The notes below the pieces were generated by a model that saw nothing but the letters and a program-made list of their open reading frames with translations, ran no database searches and was not told where the DNA came from. A stretch of 64,000 bases of DNA from UBA10649 sp037130755 (GTDB taxonomy: Bacteria; Actinomycetota; Actinomycetes; S36-B12), in the NCBI GenBank assembly GCA_037130755.1, contig JBAXSI010000008.1, positions 16,999-80,998 of the forward strand. The letters run 5' to 3'. Made by a program: the position numbers and the translations under genes. Of the stretch, positions 31,521 through 39,973 are shown one piece after another (within the stretch, counting starts at the first letter, position 1; the number at the start of each line of letters is the position of its first letter).

Positions 31521-33578
31521 CACGCCTTGGCGAGAGATGATCCGCTGGCCGATGAGCACCGCCGCCAGGTACAGCAGCGCGGCGATCACCAGGAGCAGCT
31601 GGTAGCCCAGGACCAGGGACAGGTACTCCAGGCACCCACCCACCATGGCACCGAAGAGGTTCGCCGCGAACGCGGCCGTCGGATTGGCAGCATCCTTGAA
31701 CCGTGTCGTGAACAGCAGGTTCGCGAAGAAGATCGGCGCGAACGCGAGGACGACCGCAGCCACGAGGCGAACCGGCACTGGCAGCCCGAGCAGTGCTGAG
31801 TTCGGGATCAGGAACGCGATCGCGAGCGATCCGAACAGGGCCGGGATGATCACCTTGCGTGGGATCACGTGGCCGCGTCGGGCCGTCCGCTGCGTCACCT
31901 CGATTGCCGCGAGAACGGCGACAAGGACACCTGTGAAGACCAAGGCGTTCACGACCCAGGTCGTGCCGAACAGCAGGGCGAAGGTCGTGACGGAGCGGGT
32001 CTCCAGCAGGAGGAACGCGGCGCCCATGAAGAACAGGTCGCCGTACCCACGCATCGTCTTGAAGGGGCCGCCGAACACCCGGATGCCGATCAGTGAGACG
32101 CCCAGGATCAGCGCGATGATGATGAGGTACAGCGGCGGGATCGTCCGGTCCTTCAGGTACAGGAACGGACGGTCGTCAACGGCGGGAATCGGGATCTCCC
32201 CGCCGGCAGCGGCGATGGCGGCCCGGTCCCACACGGCACCGGTGGCGCACACGGCGTTGGCCTCGTCCTTGGCCACCGTGATCGCTGCCAGGGACTGGCC
32301 CTGGAACTGGTCCAGGCACGGGTCGTGTCCGAACACCTCGTTGACGGTGCCGGCCAGTCGGTTGATCAGCCATGGCTCGCGGTAGTAGTTGTACATCGCG
32401 AACACGCCGTCGTCGGTGAGGTGGTTCCGTGCATTCTCGATCGACTGCTTGGTGAACAGGTACGACTCGAGGCGCAACTGGCTGGACCCTGACACGAGGG
32501 TCAGGGAGTCCGGCAGAGCGAACAGGATGAGGTCGTACTTGTCGTTATTGCCGGACAGGAATGCCCGGCCGTCGTTGATGTGGACCGACACACGCGGGTC
32601 GTCATACGGCTTGTTGGGGTTGACCTGCTGGCCGATCTGCTGGATGCGCGGGTCGATCTCGACCGCGTCCACGTGCTTGGCGCCCTTGGACAGGGCCAGG
32701 GCGACGTCGGTGCCCGTGCCCGCACCCACGATGAGGACGTTGTTGAGCGGGTTGTTGATAGCGCGCTCGTACGGCTTGCCGTAGACGGCTTCCACCTTGA
32801 GGCGCTCGTTGACGTCCATGACGTTCTGATGCGGGATGCCGTTCACCTGGATGTGGGTGAACTCCTGCGGCGTGCCGACGTTGTAGGTCGTGGTGTTGAC
32901 CTTGTAGTACGGCGACCACGAGACGCCGGCGCCGAGCGACTCGAAGACCAGCGCTCCGATGACGACGGCCATGGCGATGCGCGACACCCACGGGAGCTTC
33001 AGACCGTAGAGGGCCCACAGCACGATGAAGGTGACCAGCGGCCACACCCATGAAGGTGCGCGAAGGAACGAGATGAGGGTGAAGAAGAGGGTGCCGCCGA
33101 TCGACCCGATGATGTCCCAGCGATAGGCATCAAGGGCCTTGAACTCACGGAAGGCGCGGCCGGTGATCTCGCCGAGCATCGTCATGGTGATGGCGATGAC
33201 GACGAAGACGAGGGGGAGGGTGACCCACGACGGCAGACCCGAGGGGGTGACCTCGGTGAAGAAGATGAGGTCCTTCCCGCCGACCTCGATCGTCGCCGGG
33301 AAGAAGGTGATGAACAGGACCACGATCAGCAGGCCGAGGGGTGCGTAACGGCCCATGTCGCGCTGGTAGCGCGAGCGCAGGAAGCCCAGTCCGATGCCCA
33401 GGAACGAGGCCAGCAGGATCAGGTTGCTGAAGTAGGACAGGTGGATCAGGTTCGCGCCAGCCCACCGGATCAGCGCCAGCTGAACGAAGAGCATGAGGGC
33501 ACTGGCGGCCATGAGGCGCCAGCGTCCGGTGAGGACTCGGGCGTAGGCCGGAGCGGCTTGCGTTGCGGTCGTGGTCAC
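31506..33578 (-). CDS. Membrane-embedded spermidine synthase-like protein
   Basis: The 690-residue protein has an N-terminal membrane part (about six helices, residues 20-225), a soluble aminopropyltransferase/methyltransferase-like domain (NVLIVGAGTGTDVALAL, VDAVEIDPRIQQ, DPRVSVHINDGRAFL, YDLILFALPDS) and a C-terminal membrane part (residues about 480-690). It may transfer a group from an S-adenosyl compound, but the acceptor is unknown. TAGGGT at 33590-33585 lies six bases before GTG 33578, so the mRNA is likely leaderless. A hairpin terminator separates it from the upstream secreted-protein gene. Confidence 0.8.
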   Translation of the reverse strand: MTTTATQAAPAYARVLTGRWRLMAASALMLFVQLALIRWAGANLIHLSYFSNLILLASFLGIGLGFLRSRYQRDMGRYAPLGLLIVVLFITFFPATIEVGGKDLIFFTEVTPSGLPSWVTLPLVFVVIAITMTMLGEITGRAFREFKALDAYRWDIIGSIGGTLFFTLISFLRAPSWVWPLVTFIVLWALYGLKLPWVSRIAMAVVIGALVFESLGAGVSWSPYYKVNTTTYNVGTPQEFTHIQVNGIPHQNVMDVNERLKVEAVYGKPYERAINNPLNNVLIVGAGTGTDVALALSKGAKHVDAVEIDPRIQQIGQQVNPNKPYDDPRVSVHINDGRAFLSGNNDKYDLILFALPDSLTLVSGSSQLRLESYLFTKQSIENARNHLTDDGVFAMYNYYREPWLINRLAGTVNEVFGHDPCLDQFQGQSLAAITVAKDEANAVCATGAVWDRAAIAAAGGEIPIPAVDDRPFLYLKDRTIPPLYLIIIALILGVSLIGIRVFGGPFKTMRGYGDLFFMGAAFLLLETRSVTTFALLFGTTWVVNALVFTGVLVAVLAAIEVTQRTARRGHVIPRKVIIPALFGSLAIAFLIPNSALLGLPVPVRLVAAVVLAFAPIFFANLLFTTRFKDAANPTAAFAANLFGAMVGGCLEYLSLVLGYQLLLVIAALLYLAAVLIGQRIISRQGVSVVG

Positions 33579-33620
33579 CGCGGAACCCTAACAAGTGGGG
33601 ATCGGGCCCCCCGCATGGGT

Positions 33621-33669
33621 GACGGCGGGGGTCGAGGATCTGGACCGAGAAGCCTCGACCCCCGCCGTC
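33621..33669 (-). terminator. Strong hairpin terminator
   Basis: GACGGCGGGGGTCGAGG (33621-33637) pairs perfectly with CCTCGACCCCCGCCGTC (33653-33669), a 17-bp stem with a 15-base loop. It lies just past the stop (33698) of the minus-strand secreted gene. Confidence 0.8.
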
Positions 33670-33697
33670 TTCGGGGGATGGGTGTACCTAGCGGGGA

Positions 33698-34285
33698 CTA
33701 GGCACCCTTGGGGTGACTGTCGCGCGAATTGAGGATGCCGTCGCCGTCCTCGTCGCGGTCCTTGGAGTTCAGGAGCTTGTCGCCGTCGATGTTCGAGTCG
33801 AACAGGTTGAGGATGCCGTCGCCGTCGATGTCGAGCTCGCGCAGGCTGCTGTCGAGGAGCTTGTCGCCGTCGATGTCGAGCTCGCGCAGGCTGCTGTCGA
33901 GCAGGCCGTCGCCGTCGATGTCGTCCTCGGCGAAGGCGTTGTTCAGCAGGCCGTCGTCGTCGATGTCGTCGCTGAAGAGATCGCCGGACAGGCTGTCGAC
34001 GGCCTCGTCTGCATCGTCGCCGTCGTCGTCGCCGAATACACCGGCAATGGACGGGGCGGGTGCCGGCAGCGTCGTGGGCGTGGCCGGTGCCGTCGCTGCA
34101 ACGCCGCGCTCGGCGATGTCGTTCAGCGAGTCGGTGCCACCGTTGCCACCGCCCTGCGACGAGCCGTTGCCGTGGTCGAGGGGCGCGGCTGCGCCGGCCG
34201 AGGGAGCGGTCACCAGCAGGGCCGCGAGTACGGCGGTCGATGCCGTGGCTGCGACGAGGGCCGGAAGGGTGCGCTTGCGAGTCAT
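33698..34285 (-). CDS. Secreted Asp-rich calcium-binding-repeat protein
   Basis: The 195-residue protein has a Sec signal peptide (MTRKRTLPALV to GAAA), a Gly/Ser/Pro/Thr-rich region, then tandem DxDxDG loops: DDIDDDGLLNNAF, DDIDGDGLLDSSL, DIDGDKLLDSSL, DIDGDGILNLFD, NIDGDKLLNSKD and RDEDGDGILNSRD. These resemble EF-hand/dockerin or thrombospondin type 3 calcium-binding loops, so it should fold on calcium outside the cell. AGGAGG precedes the ATG by four bases. There is no LPXTG anchor and no catalytic domain. Confidence 0.8.
   Translation of the reverse strand: MTRKRTLPALVAATASTAVLAALLVTAPSAGAAAPLDHGNGSSQGGGNGGTDSLNDIAERGVAATAPATPTTLPAPAPSIAGVFGDDDGDDADEAVDSLSGDLFSDDIDDDGLLNNAFAEDDIDGDGLLDSSLRELDIDGDKLLDSSLRELDIDGDGILNLFDSNIDGDKLLNSKDRDEDGDGILNSRDSHPKGA
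33818..33907. repeat. 45-bp near-identical tandem repeat in calcium-loop region
   Basis: Two copies start at 33818 and 33863 with a 45-bp period and differ at only a few bases. Each encodes one 15-residue calcium loop ending SSLREL. Confidence 0.75.
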
Positions 34286-34300
34286 TGTTCCTCCTAGAAG

Positions 34301-34337
34301 TCCGAGTCGTGCCCGGTGTGATCCGAGTCGTGCCCGG
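34301..34337. repeat. 16-bp direct repeat upstream of Ca-binding protein gene
   Basis: TCCGAGTCGTGCCCGG occurs identically at 34301-34316 and 34322-34337, 21 bp apart (two helical turns). It lies 16-52 bp ahead of the minus-strand start at 34285, in the leader or promoter. A regulator site or an mRNA element are both possible. Confidence 0.6.
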
Positions 34338-34399
34338 GTGAGAGGAACGTATGCGGGAGCGGGTGAAGGGCAACCCTCTCGGCAGTTAAGGCAAGGCAA

Positions 34400-34438
34400 A
34401 GCAGACCCCCCCAAAGTTGGGGATGCGGGCGGTCTGCT
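34400..34438 (-). terminator. Hairpin terminator after the secreted propeller-like gene
   Basis: AGCAGACC (34400-34407) pairs with GGTCTGCT (34431-34438), with an inner CCCC/GGGG pair. It follows the minus-strand gene stop at 34467 by about 29 bp. Confidence 0.55.
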
Positions 34439-34466
34439 CGCTATGCCACGCCTGCGTCGTGCCTTG

Positions 34467-35924
34467 TCAGCGCACTGAAATCGAGGTCGAACCTGGGTTG
34501 TAGCCGGTCTTCTTCGCCGTGGCCGCCTTCCGGCCGTGACCCGATGCGTCGAGCGTGGCCCTGCCACTGGCGTTGGTCGTCGCGGTGTGGCCGCAGAACT
34601 TCACGTGGACGCCCGCGACGGGGTCGCCTGCATCGGTGACCGTGAAGACAACCGCGTGTCCGCGACGAGTGCTGTCAGGTGCGCCCTTGATGCTCAGAGT
34701 GCGCAGTGCCTGCGTGTGCCACACATTGATCTTGCCGCCGGCATTGGACGAGACCACGATGTCCAGGCCGCCGCTGGATCCGACGGCCGTGGTGTGCCAG
34801 ATCGTGTCCGTTCCGCTTGGTGCGCCCCACGAGCCGGTAGCGCCGAACTGGGTGGCGGCGGTGTTGGTGTGGACAGCCTTGATGCGATTGTCCTGGGCGT
34901 AGACCAGCCAGACCCGACCCGCGGGGTCGGAGGTGAGCGAGATGCGCCCGATGCGACCCTTGAGGTTCAGCACGTCGAGATTGCGGCCGCTGACGACCTC
35001 ATGAACACGGATTCCGGTCAGGGTTGGGTAGCCCATGCCGTAGGCCACGAAGACCCCGCCGCCGGCGCGGCCGGTCATGGCGATGCGCTGGTCCGGGCTG
35101 ATCGAGTTCGTCCCGTAGTCGTTGACGGTGACTGACCCCGGCGCCTGCGCGAAGGCTCCCTGGGTCGGCAGGATCTGGCCGACCTGGATGCCGGACTCGC
35201 TGGTGCCGCTGCTGTTGCTGTAGAACGCTGAGTAGACCGCGCCGGTGGCCTCGTCGCGCGCGCCGGCAGCTGAGTAGGCGCAGCAGCCGGAGAGCCCGAA
35301 GTGAGTGTCGGAGCCGGCCGGGGCAGGGTCGGTTGCGGCGATGCCTGAATGCCACGAGACGCCTGAGGTCGTCCCGGCGTTGCCCACCCAGACGGGTGTG
35401 CCCGCGTTGCTGACGATGTCGTTGCCATACGCCGCGTACGCGCTCTGGGTGCTTGAGAGGGAACCCGCGCCGAGCGTGAACGTGTTGCCGTCGCCGGACG
35501 TCGCGTAGTACTCCGCTCCGCTGGTGTAGGGCGCTCCGGTGGTCGTGCTCTGCAGCCCGCTGAACCCCAGGAAGCGCTGCCCGCCGACGTCGACGAGTCG
35601 CGGGTTTCCGGTCAGTGTCGACCAGTTGGAGAGGATCTCGTGGGAGGGCGTGGTGACGTTGCCGGCGCCGTCGACGAGCGCGGCGTAGTAGTTGCCGCCG
35701 CCCGCGCCCTGTCCGGACCAGACCACTGACAGGTTGGATCCGAATCGGGCCGCTGTGGGCTCGATGGTGTTCTCCATGCGGGGCAGGTTGGTTGCAGCGT
35801 CGAAGGTCGACAGCTTCGTCCACTGGCCCGGCGCAGCCGTGGCGGACGGCGTCGACGCGACCATCAGTGCGCCGGCTACCGCACCTGTAGCGATCAGTAC
35901 CCGGATCTTCCCTGGCTGCTTCAT
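34467..35924 (-). CDS. Large secreted protein, beta-rich with C-terminal Ig-like domain, unknown
   Basis: The 485-residue protein has a Sec signal peptide (to TPSATAA), a long Ser/Gly/Thr-rich region with repeated short strands (SVVWSGQG, VFVAYGMGY, VWLVYAQDN, IDIVVSSN-type), suggesting a beta-propeller, and a C-terminal Ig-like module with VFTVTDAGDPVAGVHVKF. No catalytic motif of a sialidase is evident. GGAGGG before the ATG sets the start. The function is not recognised; it could bind or process an extracellular polymer. Confidence 0.65.
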   Translation of the reverse strand: MKQPGKIRVLIATGAVAGALMVASTPSATAAPGQWTKLSTFDAATNLPRMENTIEPTAARFGSNLSVVWSGQGAGGGNYYAALVDGAGNVTTPSHEILSNWSTLTGNPRLVDVGGQRFLGFSGLQSTTTGAPYTSGAEYYATSGDGNTFTLGAGSLSSTQSAYAAYGNDIVSNAGTPVWVGNAGTTSGVSWHSGIAATDPAPAGSDTHFGLSGCCAYSAAGARDEATGAVYSAFYSNSSGTSESGIQVGQILPTQGAFAQAPGSVTVNDYGTNSISPDQRIAMTGRAGGGVFVAYGMGYPTLTGIRVHEVVSGRNLDVLNLKGRIGRISLTSDPAGRVWLVYAQDNRIKAVHTNTAATQFGATGSWGAPSGTDTIWHTTAVGSSGGLDIVVSSNAGGKINVWHTQALRTLSIKGAPDSTRRGHAVVFTVTDAGDPVAGVHVKFCGHTATTNASGRATLDASGHGRKAATAKKTGYNPGSTSISVR

Positions 35925-35976
35925 GACGCCCTCCCTCGTGGGCGGTCGTGGACGACCAGCCGCGCCTAGGCGGACG

Positions 35977-36654
35977 CTAGCGGAGGGAGCCCCCCTGAAG
36001 CCTGTCGGCGGAATGGGCGAAATCAGCGAAGGCGATGACCCGATCGGACATATCGGTCGCCTCGGCGAGGTCATGGGTGACGTGGATGGCGCTTACGCCC
36101 TCATGACGGAGCATGCGCGCGACGTCGCCAGCCAGTCGCTGACGCAGGTCGCTGTCGAGCGCGCTGAACGGCTCATCGAGGAGCAGCACCGCGGGCCGCG
36201 GAGCAAGCGCGCGGGCAAGGGCCACGCGCTGGGCCTGGCCCCCGCTGAGCTCCTCGACGTTGCGGGGCCCGTAGCCCTCGAGTCCTAGCCAGTCGAGCAA
36301 CTCGATGGCCCGCGCCTGGGCGACATCCTTGGGGGCCCGCTGGCGCCTGAGCCCATAGGTGACGTTGTCCATCACTGACAAGTGGGGGAATAGCAGAGGC
36401 TCCTGGAACACCAGCCCGACGCCGCGCTCGTGAATCGCTGTGGCCGTTACGTCGCGCCCTTCGATGATGACCGATCCGCCGAGGGCTGGGACGACGCCGG
36501 CGATCGTGGCCAGCAGCGTCGACTTTCCGCTGCCGCTCGGTCCGACGATCGCGACGACCTCGGCAGGCGCGACCGCGAGCGTGATGTCGCTGGCGACCCG
36601 CCGGCCGAGGTAGCCGATCGACAACGATTGCGTCGCCAGCCGCGGCCCGGTCAT
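35977..36654 (-). CDS. thiQ: ABC transporter ATP-binding protein, thiamine transporter (ThiQ-like)
   Basis: The 225-residue ATPase has Walker A GPSGSGKST, the Q-loop GLVFQEPLLFPHLSV, signature LSGGQAQR, Walker B LLLDEPFSALD and the H-loop HVTHD. It energises the adjacent permease. ATGA overlap (36651-36654) with the permease gene shows coupling. Assignment to thiamine rests on the TPP riboswitch and ThiB-like binding protein at the head of the operon. Confidence 0.85.
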   Translation of the reverse strand: MTGPRLATQSLSIGYLGRRVASDITLAVAPAEVVAIVGPSGSGKSTLLATIAGVVPALGGSVIIEGRDVTATAIHERGVGLVFQEPLLFPHLSVMDNVTYGLRRQRAPKDVAQARAIELLDWLGLEGYGPRNVEELSGGQAQRVALARALAPRPAVLLLDEPFSALDSDLRQRLAGDVARMLRHEGVSAIHVTHDLAEATDMSDRVIAFADFAHSADRLQGGSLR

Positions 36655-38234
36655 GCCGCTCCCGTTACTGAGCTCGGCCGACCAGCCCCGAGCCGGTCCA
36701 CGAGGAGCACAAGCACCAGCGTGAGGGCCACCAGGACGACCGCAAGCACCGCCGCGATCCCGTAGGACTGCTCGCCGGGGCGGCTCAGCAGGCGGACGAT
36801 CTGGACCGGCACCGTCGGGCTGCCCGCCCGGGCCAGGAAGGAGGCGGCGCCGAACTCGCCGAGCGAGACCGCGCACGCGAGGCCGGCCGATGCCAGCATG
36901 ACCACGCGAAGGATCGCCCCGTAGGCGGTGAGGAAGGCCCGAGTCGGCCGGGCTCCGAGGGTCGCCGCGACGGCCATCGTCCGCGAGTCCGCGCTGAGCA
37001 GTGCCGGGGCGACCACGGCGACGACCAGAGGGACGGCCACGAGCGAGTGGGCGATTGGGACGAGCAGCCCTGAGCCGCGCAGGTCGACCGGCGGTCGCCC
37101 GAAGGCGAGCAGGGTGCCCAGGCCCAGCGTCGCGGACGAGATGCCTAGGGGCACGATCGCCAGCAGGGAGATCAGCCGAGTGCGTCCATGGGTCAGAACC
37201 GCGACCGCCGCCAGGCCGCCGACCACGCAGGCGACCAGGGCGCAGACGAGCGCGTAGCCGATCGACGTCGCCAGTGCCGATAGCGGTGACCCGATGCGAC
37301 TCGTGCCGGCATCGACTGACGACACTCCGGTCCACCACGCCAGGCTCCACTGGCCAGCGGCCCGAAAGGACGTCACGACGAGTGCCGCGACCGGCGCGGC
37401 GACGACGACGAACGTGAAGGCGGCCGTGGCGATCACGGCAACCCGCCCCGCGGTGCTTGCGGGCAATGGACGCAGGGCGATGGGCCGCAGGCGCCGCCGG
37501 GCCGTTCGACGGCTTGCGACCATCCCGGCGACCAGCACGGCGGTGACGAGGACCAGTTGGACCACGGCCGTGGCCGCGGCGCCGGGAAAGTCGAGGAGGA
37601 CGGACGTCTGGCGGAGGATCTGCGATTCAAGGGTGCGCGTGCTCGCATCGCCGAGCAGCAGGACGATGCCCAGCGACGTGAAGGAGAAGACGAAGACCAC
37701 CGACGCGCTCGAGGCGATGGCCGGACGCAGCATCGGCAGCGTGATGGTGCGGAAGGCTGCCCACCTCGTCGCGCCGAGCGTTCGCGCTGTGTTCTCGTAG
37801 TCCGGGTCGTGCTGGGCCCAGTTCGAGCCCACGATGCGCACGACGACCGCGAGGTTCACGTAGGCGTGCGCCAGCACGACCAGAAAGAACCCTTGCGGGA
37901 CGCCCGGACCGAGCAGGCTGCGGAAGGCGAGTGCGACGACGACCGTGGGCAGCACGAACGGTACCGTCACGGCTGCCTGTGCCAGCGCTCGTCCGCGGAA
38001 GCGATAGCGCGTCACGACGTTCGCGATGGGCAGTCCGACGATGACGGCGAGCACGGTGCTCGTCAGCGCCTGTGCCAATGCCAGCGGGACCACGTGCCAG
38101 GTGTTGGACGCGAACAGCCTCGTCCACCCTGCCGGATCGACGACATGGGACCCGAGCACTCCCAAGGGGTACGCGAGGAACGTCAAGAGGAACGCAGCCG
38201 GCACCAGCCACGCCCAGTTCAGCCACCTCGGCAC
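36651..38234 (-). CDS. thiP: ABC transporter permease, thiamine transporter (ThiP-like)
   Basis: The 527-residue protein is a tandem permease with two six-helix halves, each carrying an EAA-type loop (ENTARTLGATRWAAFRTI and VAATLGARPTRAFL). This fused layout matches ThiP and related iron/thiamine permeases. GTG 38234 starts 2 bp past the ThiB stop; an earlier GTG at 38273 would overlap ThiB by 37 bp. It sits between ThiB and ThiQ. Confidence 0.85.
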   Translation of the reverse strand: MPRWLNWAWLVPAAFLLTFLAYPLGVLGSHVVDPAGWTRLFASNTWHVVPLALAQALTSTVLAVIVGLPIANVVTRYRFRGRALAQAAVTVPFVLPTVVVALAFRSLLGPGVPQGFFLVVLAHAYVNLAVVVRIVGSNWAQHDPDYENTARTLGATRWAAFRTITLPMLRPAIASSASVVFVFSFTSLGIVLLLGDASTRTLESQILRQTSVLLDFPGAAATAVVQLVLVTAVLVAGMVASRRTARRRLRPIALRPLPASTAGRVAVIATAAFTFVVVAAPVAALVVTSFRAAGQWSLAWWTGVSSVDAGTSRIGSPLSALATSIGYALVCALVACVVGGLAAVAVLTHGRTRLISLLAIVPLGISSATLGLGTLLAFGRPPVDLRGSGLLVPIAHSLVAVPLVVAVVAPALLSADSRTMAVAATLGARPTRAFLTAYGAILRVVMLASAGLACAVSLGEFGAASFLARAGSPTVPVQIVRLLSRPGEQSYGIAAVLAVVLVALTLVLVLLVDRLGAGRPSSVTGAA

Positions 38235-38236
38235 GT

Positions 38237-39349
38237 TCAGCGGTTCATCACCGTGCCCCAGTCGTTGAGCCACGTACTGACGTTGTCGGCGACCTGCTTC
38301 GGGTCCAACTGCAGCGGCTTGTCGACCCGGGCGGCGAACTTGGTGAAGACCTCAGGGGGAGTGATGCCCGTGCGCGCGGGGAACACGAACATCGACAGGG
38401 GCACGTCTGCCTGGACCGGCTCGGACAGCAGCCAGTCGACGACCTTCTTCGCTCCCTCGGGGTTCGCGGCACCGGCCAGGACGCCCGCGTACTCCACCTG
38501 CCGGTAGCAGCCGTCGGTCATGACGGACGTCGTCGGCTTCGTCGGCTTCGGGTCGGATGCGTAGACGATCTCGGCCGGGGGGCTCGTCGCGTACGACACG
38601 ACCAGCGGGCGGTCACCCTGGCCGCCGCCGGCGGTGAAGGCCCCGGTGTAGGCGTCCGTCCACGATCCGGCAACCTTCACGCCATTGGCATCCAGGTGCT
38701 TCCAGTAGTCCTGCCAGCCGTCGCCGTATCGCGCGATGGTTGCCAGCAGGAAGGCCAGCCCCGGTGACGACGTGCCGGGGTCCTCGACCACCAGCATGTC
38801 CTTGTACGTCGGCGAGGCCAGGTCGTCGAGGGTCTTGGGCGCCGGGATGCCCGCCTTGCCGAAGTAGGCGTCGTCGATGTTGACGCACACGTCGCCGTAG
38901 TCGACCGGTGTGACGAATCCGTCGGACGTGTCGGAGGCAATCGCCGCAGTCACGTTGGCGAGTTCTGGCGATGTGTACTTCTCAAAGACGTTGGCTGACT
39001 TCGCCTTGCTGATCAGCGTGTTGTCCACGCCGAACATCGCGTCTGCCGTGGGCGAGCCGGCGGCGAGGATGGCGCCAGCGACCATCGCGCCGGCGTCCCC
39101 GCCCGTCACCACCTTGACCGTGATGCCCGTGCGCTTGGTGAATTCGGCCAGCACCGCGTCGCTGACGGCGAACGAGTCGTGAGTCAGGAGCGTCACCGTG
39201 CTCGCTTGCTTGGCCGTGGTCGCCGCTCCCGAACCGGAGGTGTCGGAGGAAGAGGTGCTCGAGGTGCTGCACGCCGCGGTGAGCACTACCACCGCCACGC
39301 TGAGCCCCCACACAGCTGTTCGAGTCGAGACGTTGCGCCAACCCGCCAT
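38237..39349 (-). CDS. thiB: Thiamine ABC transporter substrate-binding lipoprotein (ThiB-like)
   Basis: The 370-residue lipoprotein has a lipobox LTAAC with Cys27, then the type 2 periplasmic-binding fold with LLTHDSFAVSD, DAMFGVDNTLISKA, VTPVDYGDVCVNID and GCYRQVEYAGVLAG, closely following thiamine-binding ThiB. It captures thiamine, TMP or TPP at the outer membrane face. The ATG at 39349 is seven bases from a GGAGG that belongs to the TPP riboswitch 3' strand. Confidence 0.9.
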   Translation of the reverse strand: MAGWRNVSTRTAVWGLSVAVVVLTAACSTSSTSSSDTSGSGAATTAKQASTVTLLTHDSFAVSDAVLAEFTKRTGITVKVVTGGDAGAMVAGAILAAGSPTADAMFGVDNTLISKAKSANVFEKYTSPELANVTAAIASDTSDGFVTPVDYGDVCVNIDDAYFGKAGIPAPKTLDDLASPTYKDMLVVEDPGTSSPGLAFLLATIARYGDGWQDYWKHLDANGVKVAGSWTDAYTGAFTAGGGQGDRPLVVSYATSPPAEIVYASDPKPTKPTTSVMTDGCYRQVEYAGVLAGAANPEGAKKVVDWLLSEPVQADVPLSMFVFPARTGITPPEVFTKFAARVDKPLQLDPKQVADNVSTWLNDWGTVMNR

Positions 39350-39351
39350 GT

Positions 39352-39440
39352 CATCCCTCCGCTGGCATTACCCAGATCAGGTTCATGGGTCGGTAGGAGC
39401 GCCTACCCTCTCAGCCCGCCGATCTTGCGAGCTCCCCTGC
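39352..39440 (-). promoter_or_regulatory. TPP (THI-box) riboswitch controlling thiBPQ
   Basis: Read on the minus strand it has GGGGAGC, GGGCTGAGAGGGT, GACCC, then GAACCTGATCTGGGTAATGC and a final CAGCGGAGGGA. These are the TPP aptamer landmarks in the right order. The GGAGG at its 3' end is also the SD of thiB, so TPP binding would hide the ribosome site directly. TACCCT at 39453-39448 is a likely -10. Confidence 0.95.
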
Positions 39441-39491
39441 TAGTCACAGGGTATTCCCGCCCCGCCCCCCCCGCTCTGGGAGGCTAGGTCC

Positions 39492-39935
39492 ATGGAGGAC
39501 ATGGACCGTCAGATCATCGGGCTGCTCTCGGCCGACGGGCGGATGTCGCTGGCCGACATCGCCCGGGAGACGGGCCTGTCGACGTCCGCCCTGCACCAGC
39601 GGGTGCGAAGGCTCGAGCAGCGCGGCCTCATCACCGGGTACCGCGCGGAGCTCGACTACCGGGCAGTGGGCTTGCCGCTCACGGCCTTCGTCTCCTTGAC
39701 CCCGATCGACCCAGCGGCGCCGGACGACGTGCCCGAGCGACTGTCGGCGATCGCGGAGATCGAGTCGTGCTGGTCGGTGGCGGGCGCCGAGGCGTACATC
39801 CTGCAGGTGCGCGTTGCCGAGCCCGCCGATCTGGAGGAGCTGCTCGCGCGGATCCGCACGTCGGCGAACGTGTCGACGATGACGACCATCGTCCTGTCGA
39901 CAGCCTTCGAGAACCGTCCGCCCGTTCTGCCCTGA
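39492..39935 (+). CDS. Lrp/AsnC family transcriptional regulator
   Basis: The 147-residue protein has an N-terminal helix-turn-helix (MDRQIIGLLSADGRMSLADIARE, ending LSTSALHQRVRRLEQRG) and a RAM/AsnC ligand domain (SCWSVAGAEAYILQVRVAEPADLEELL). It probably senses an amino acid. GGGAGG eight bases before the ATG supports 39492. It is divergent from the thiamine operon. Its targets may include the amino-acid genes downstream, but this is unproven. Confidence 0.88.
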   Translation: MEDMDRQIIGLLSADGRMSLADIARETGLSTSALHQRVRRLEQRGLITGYRAELDYRAVGLPLTAFVSLTPIDPAAPDDVPERLSAIAEIESCWSVAGAEAYILQVRVAEPADLEELLARIRTSANVSTMTTIVLSTAFENRPPVLP

Positions 39936-39973
39936 AACGCGTCATTGTCGCGCCAGCCGTCTAGCCTTGAAGC

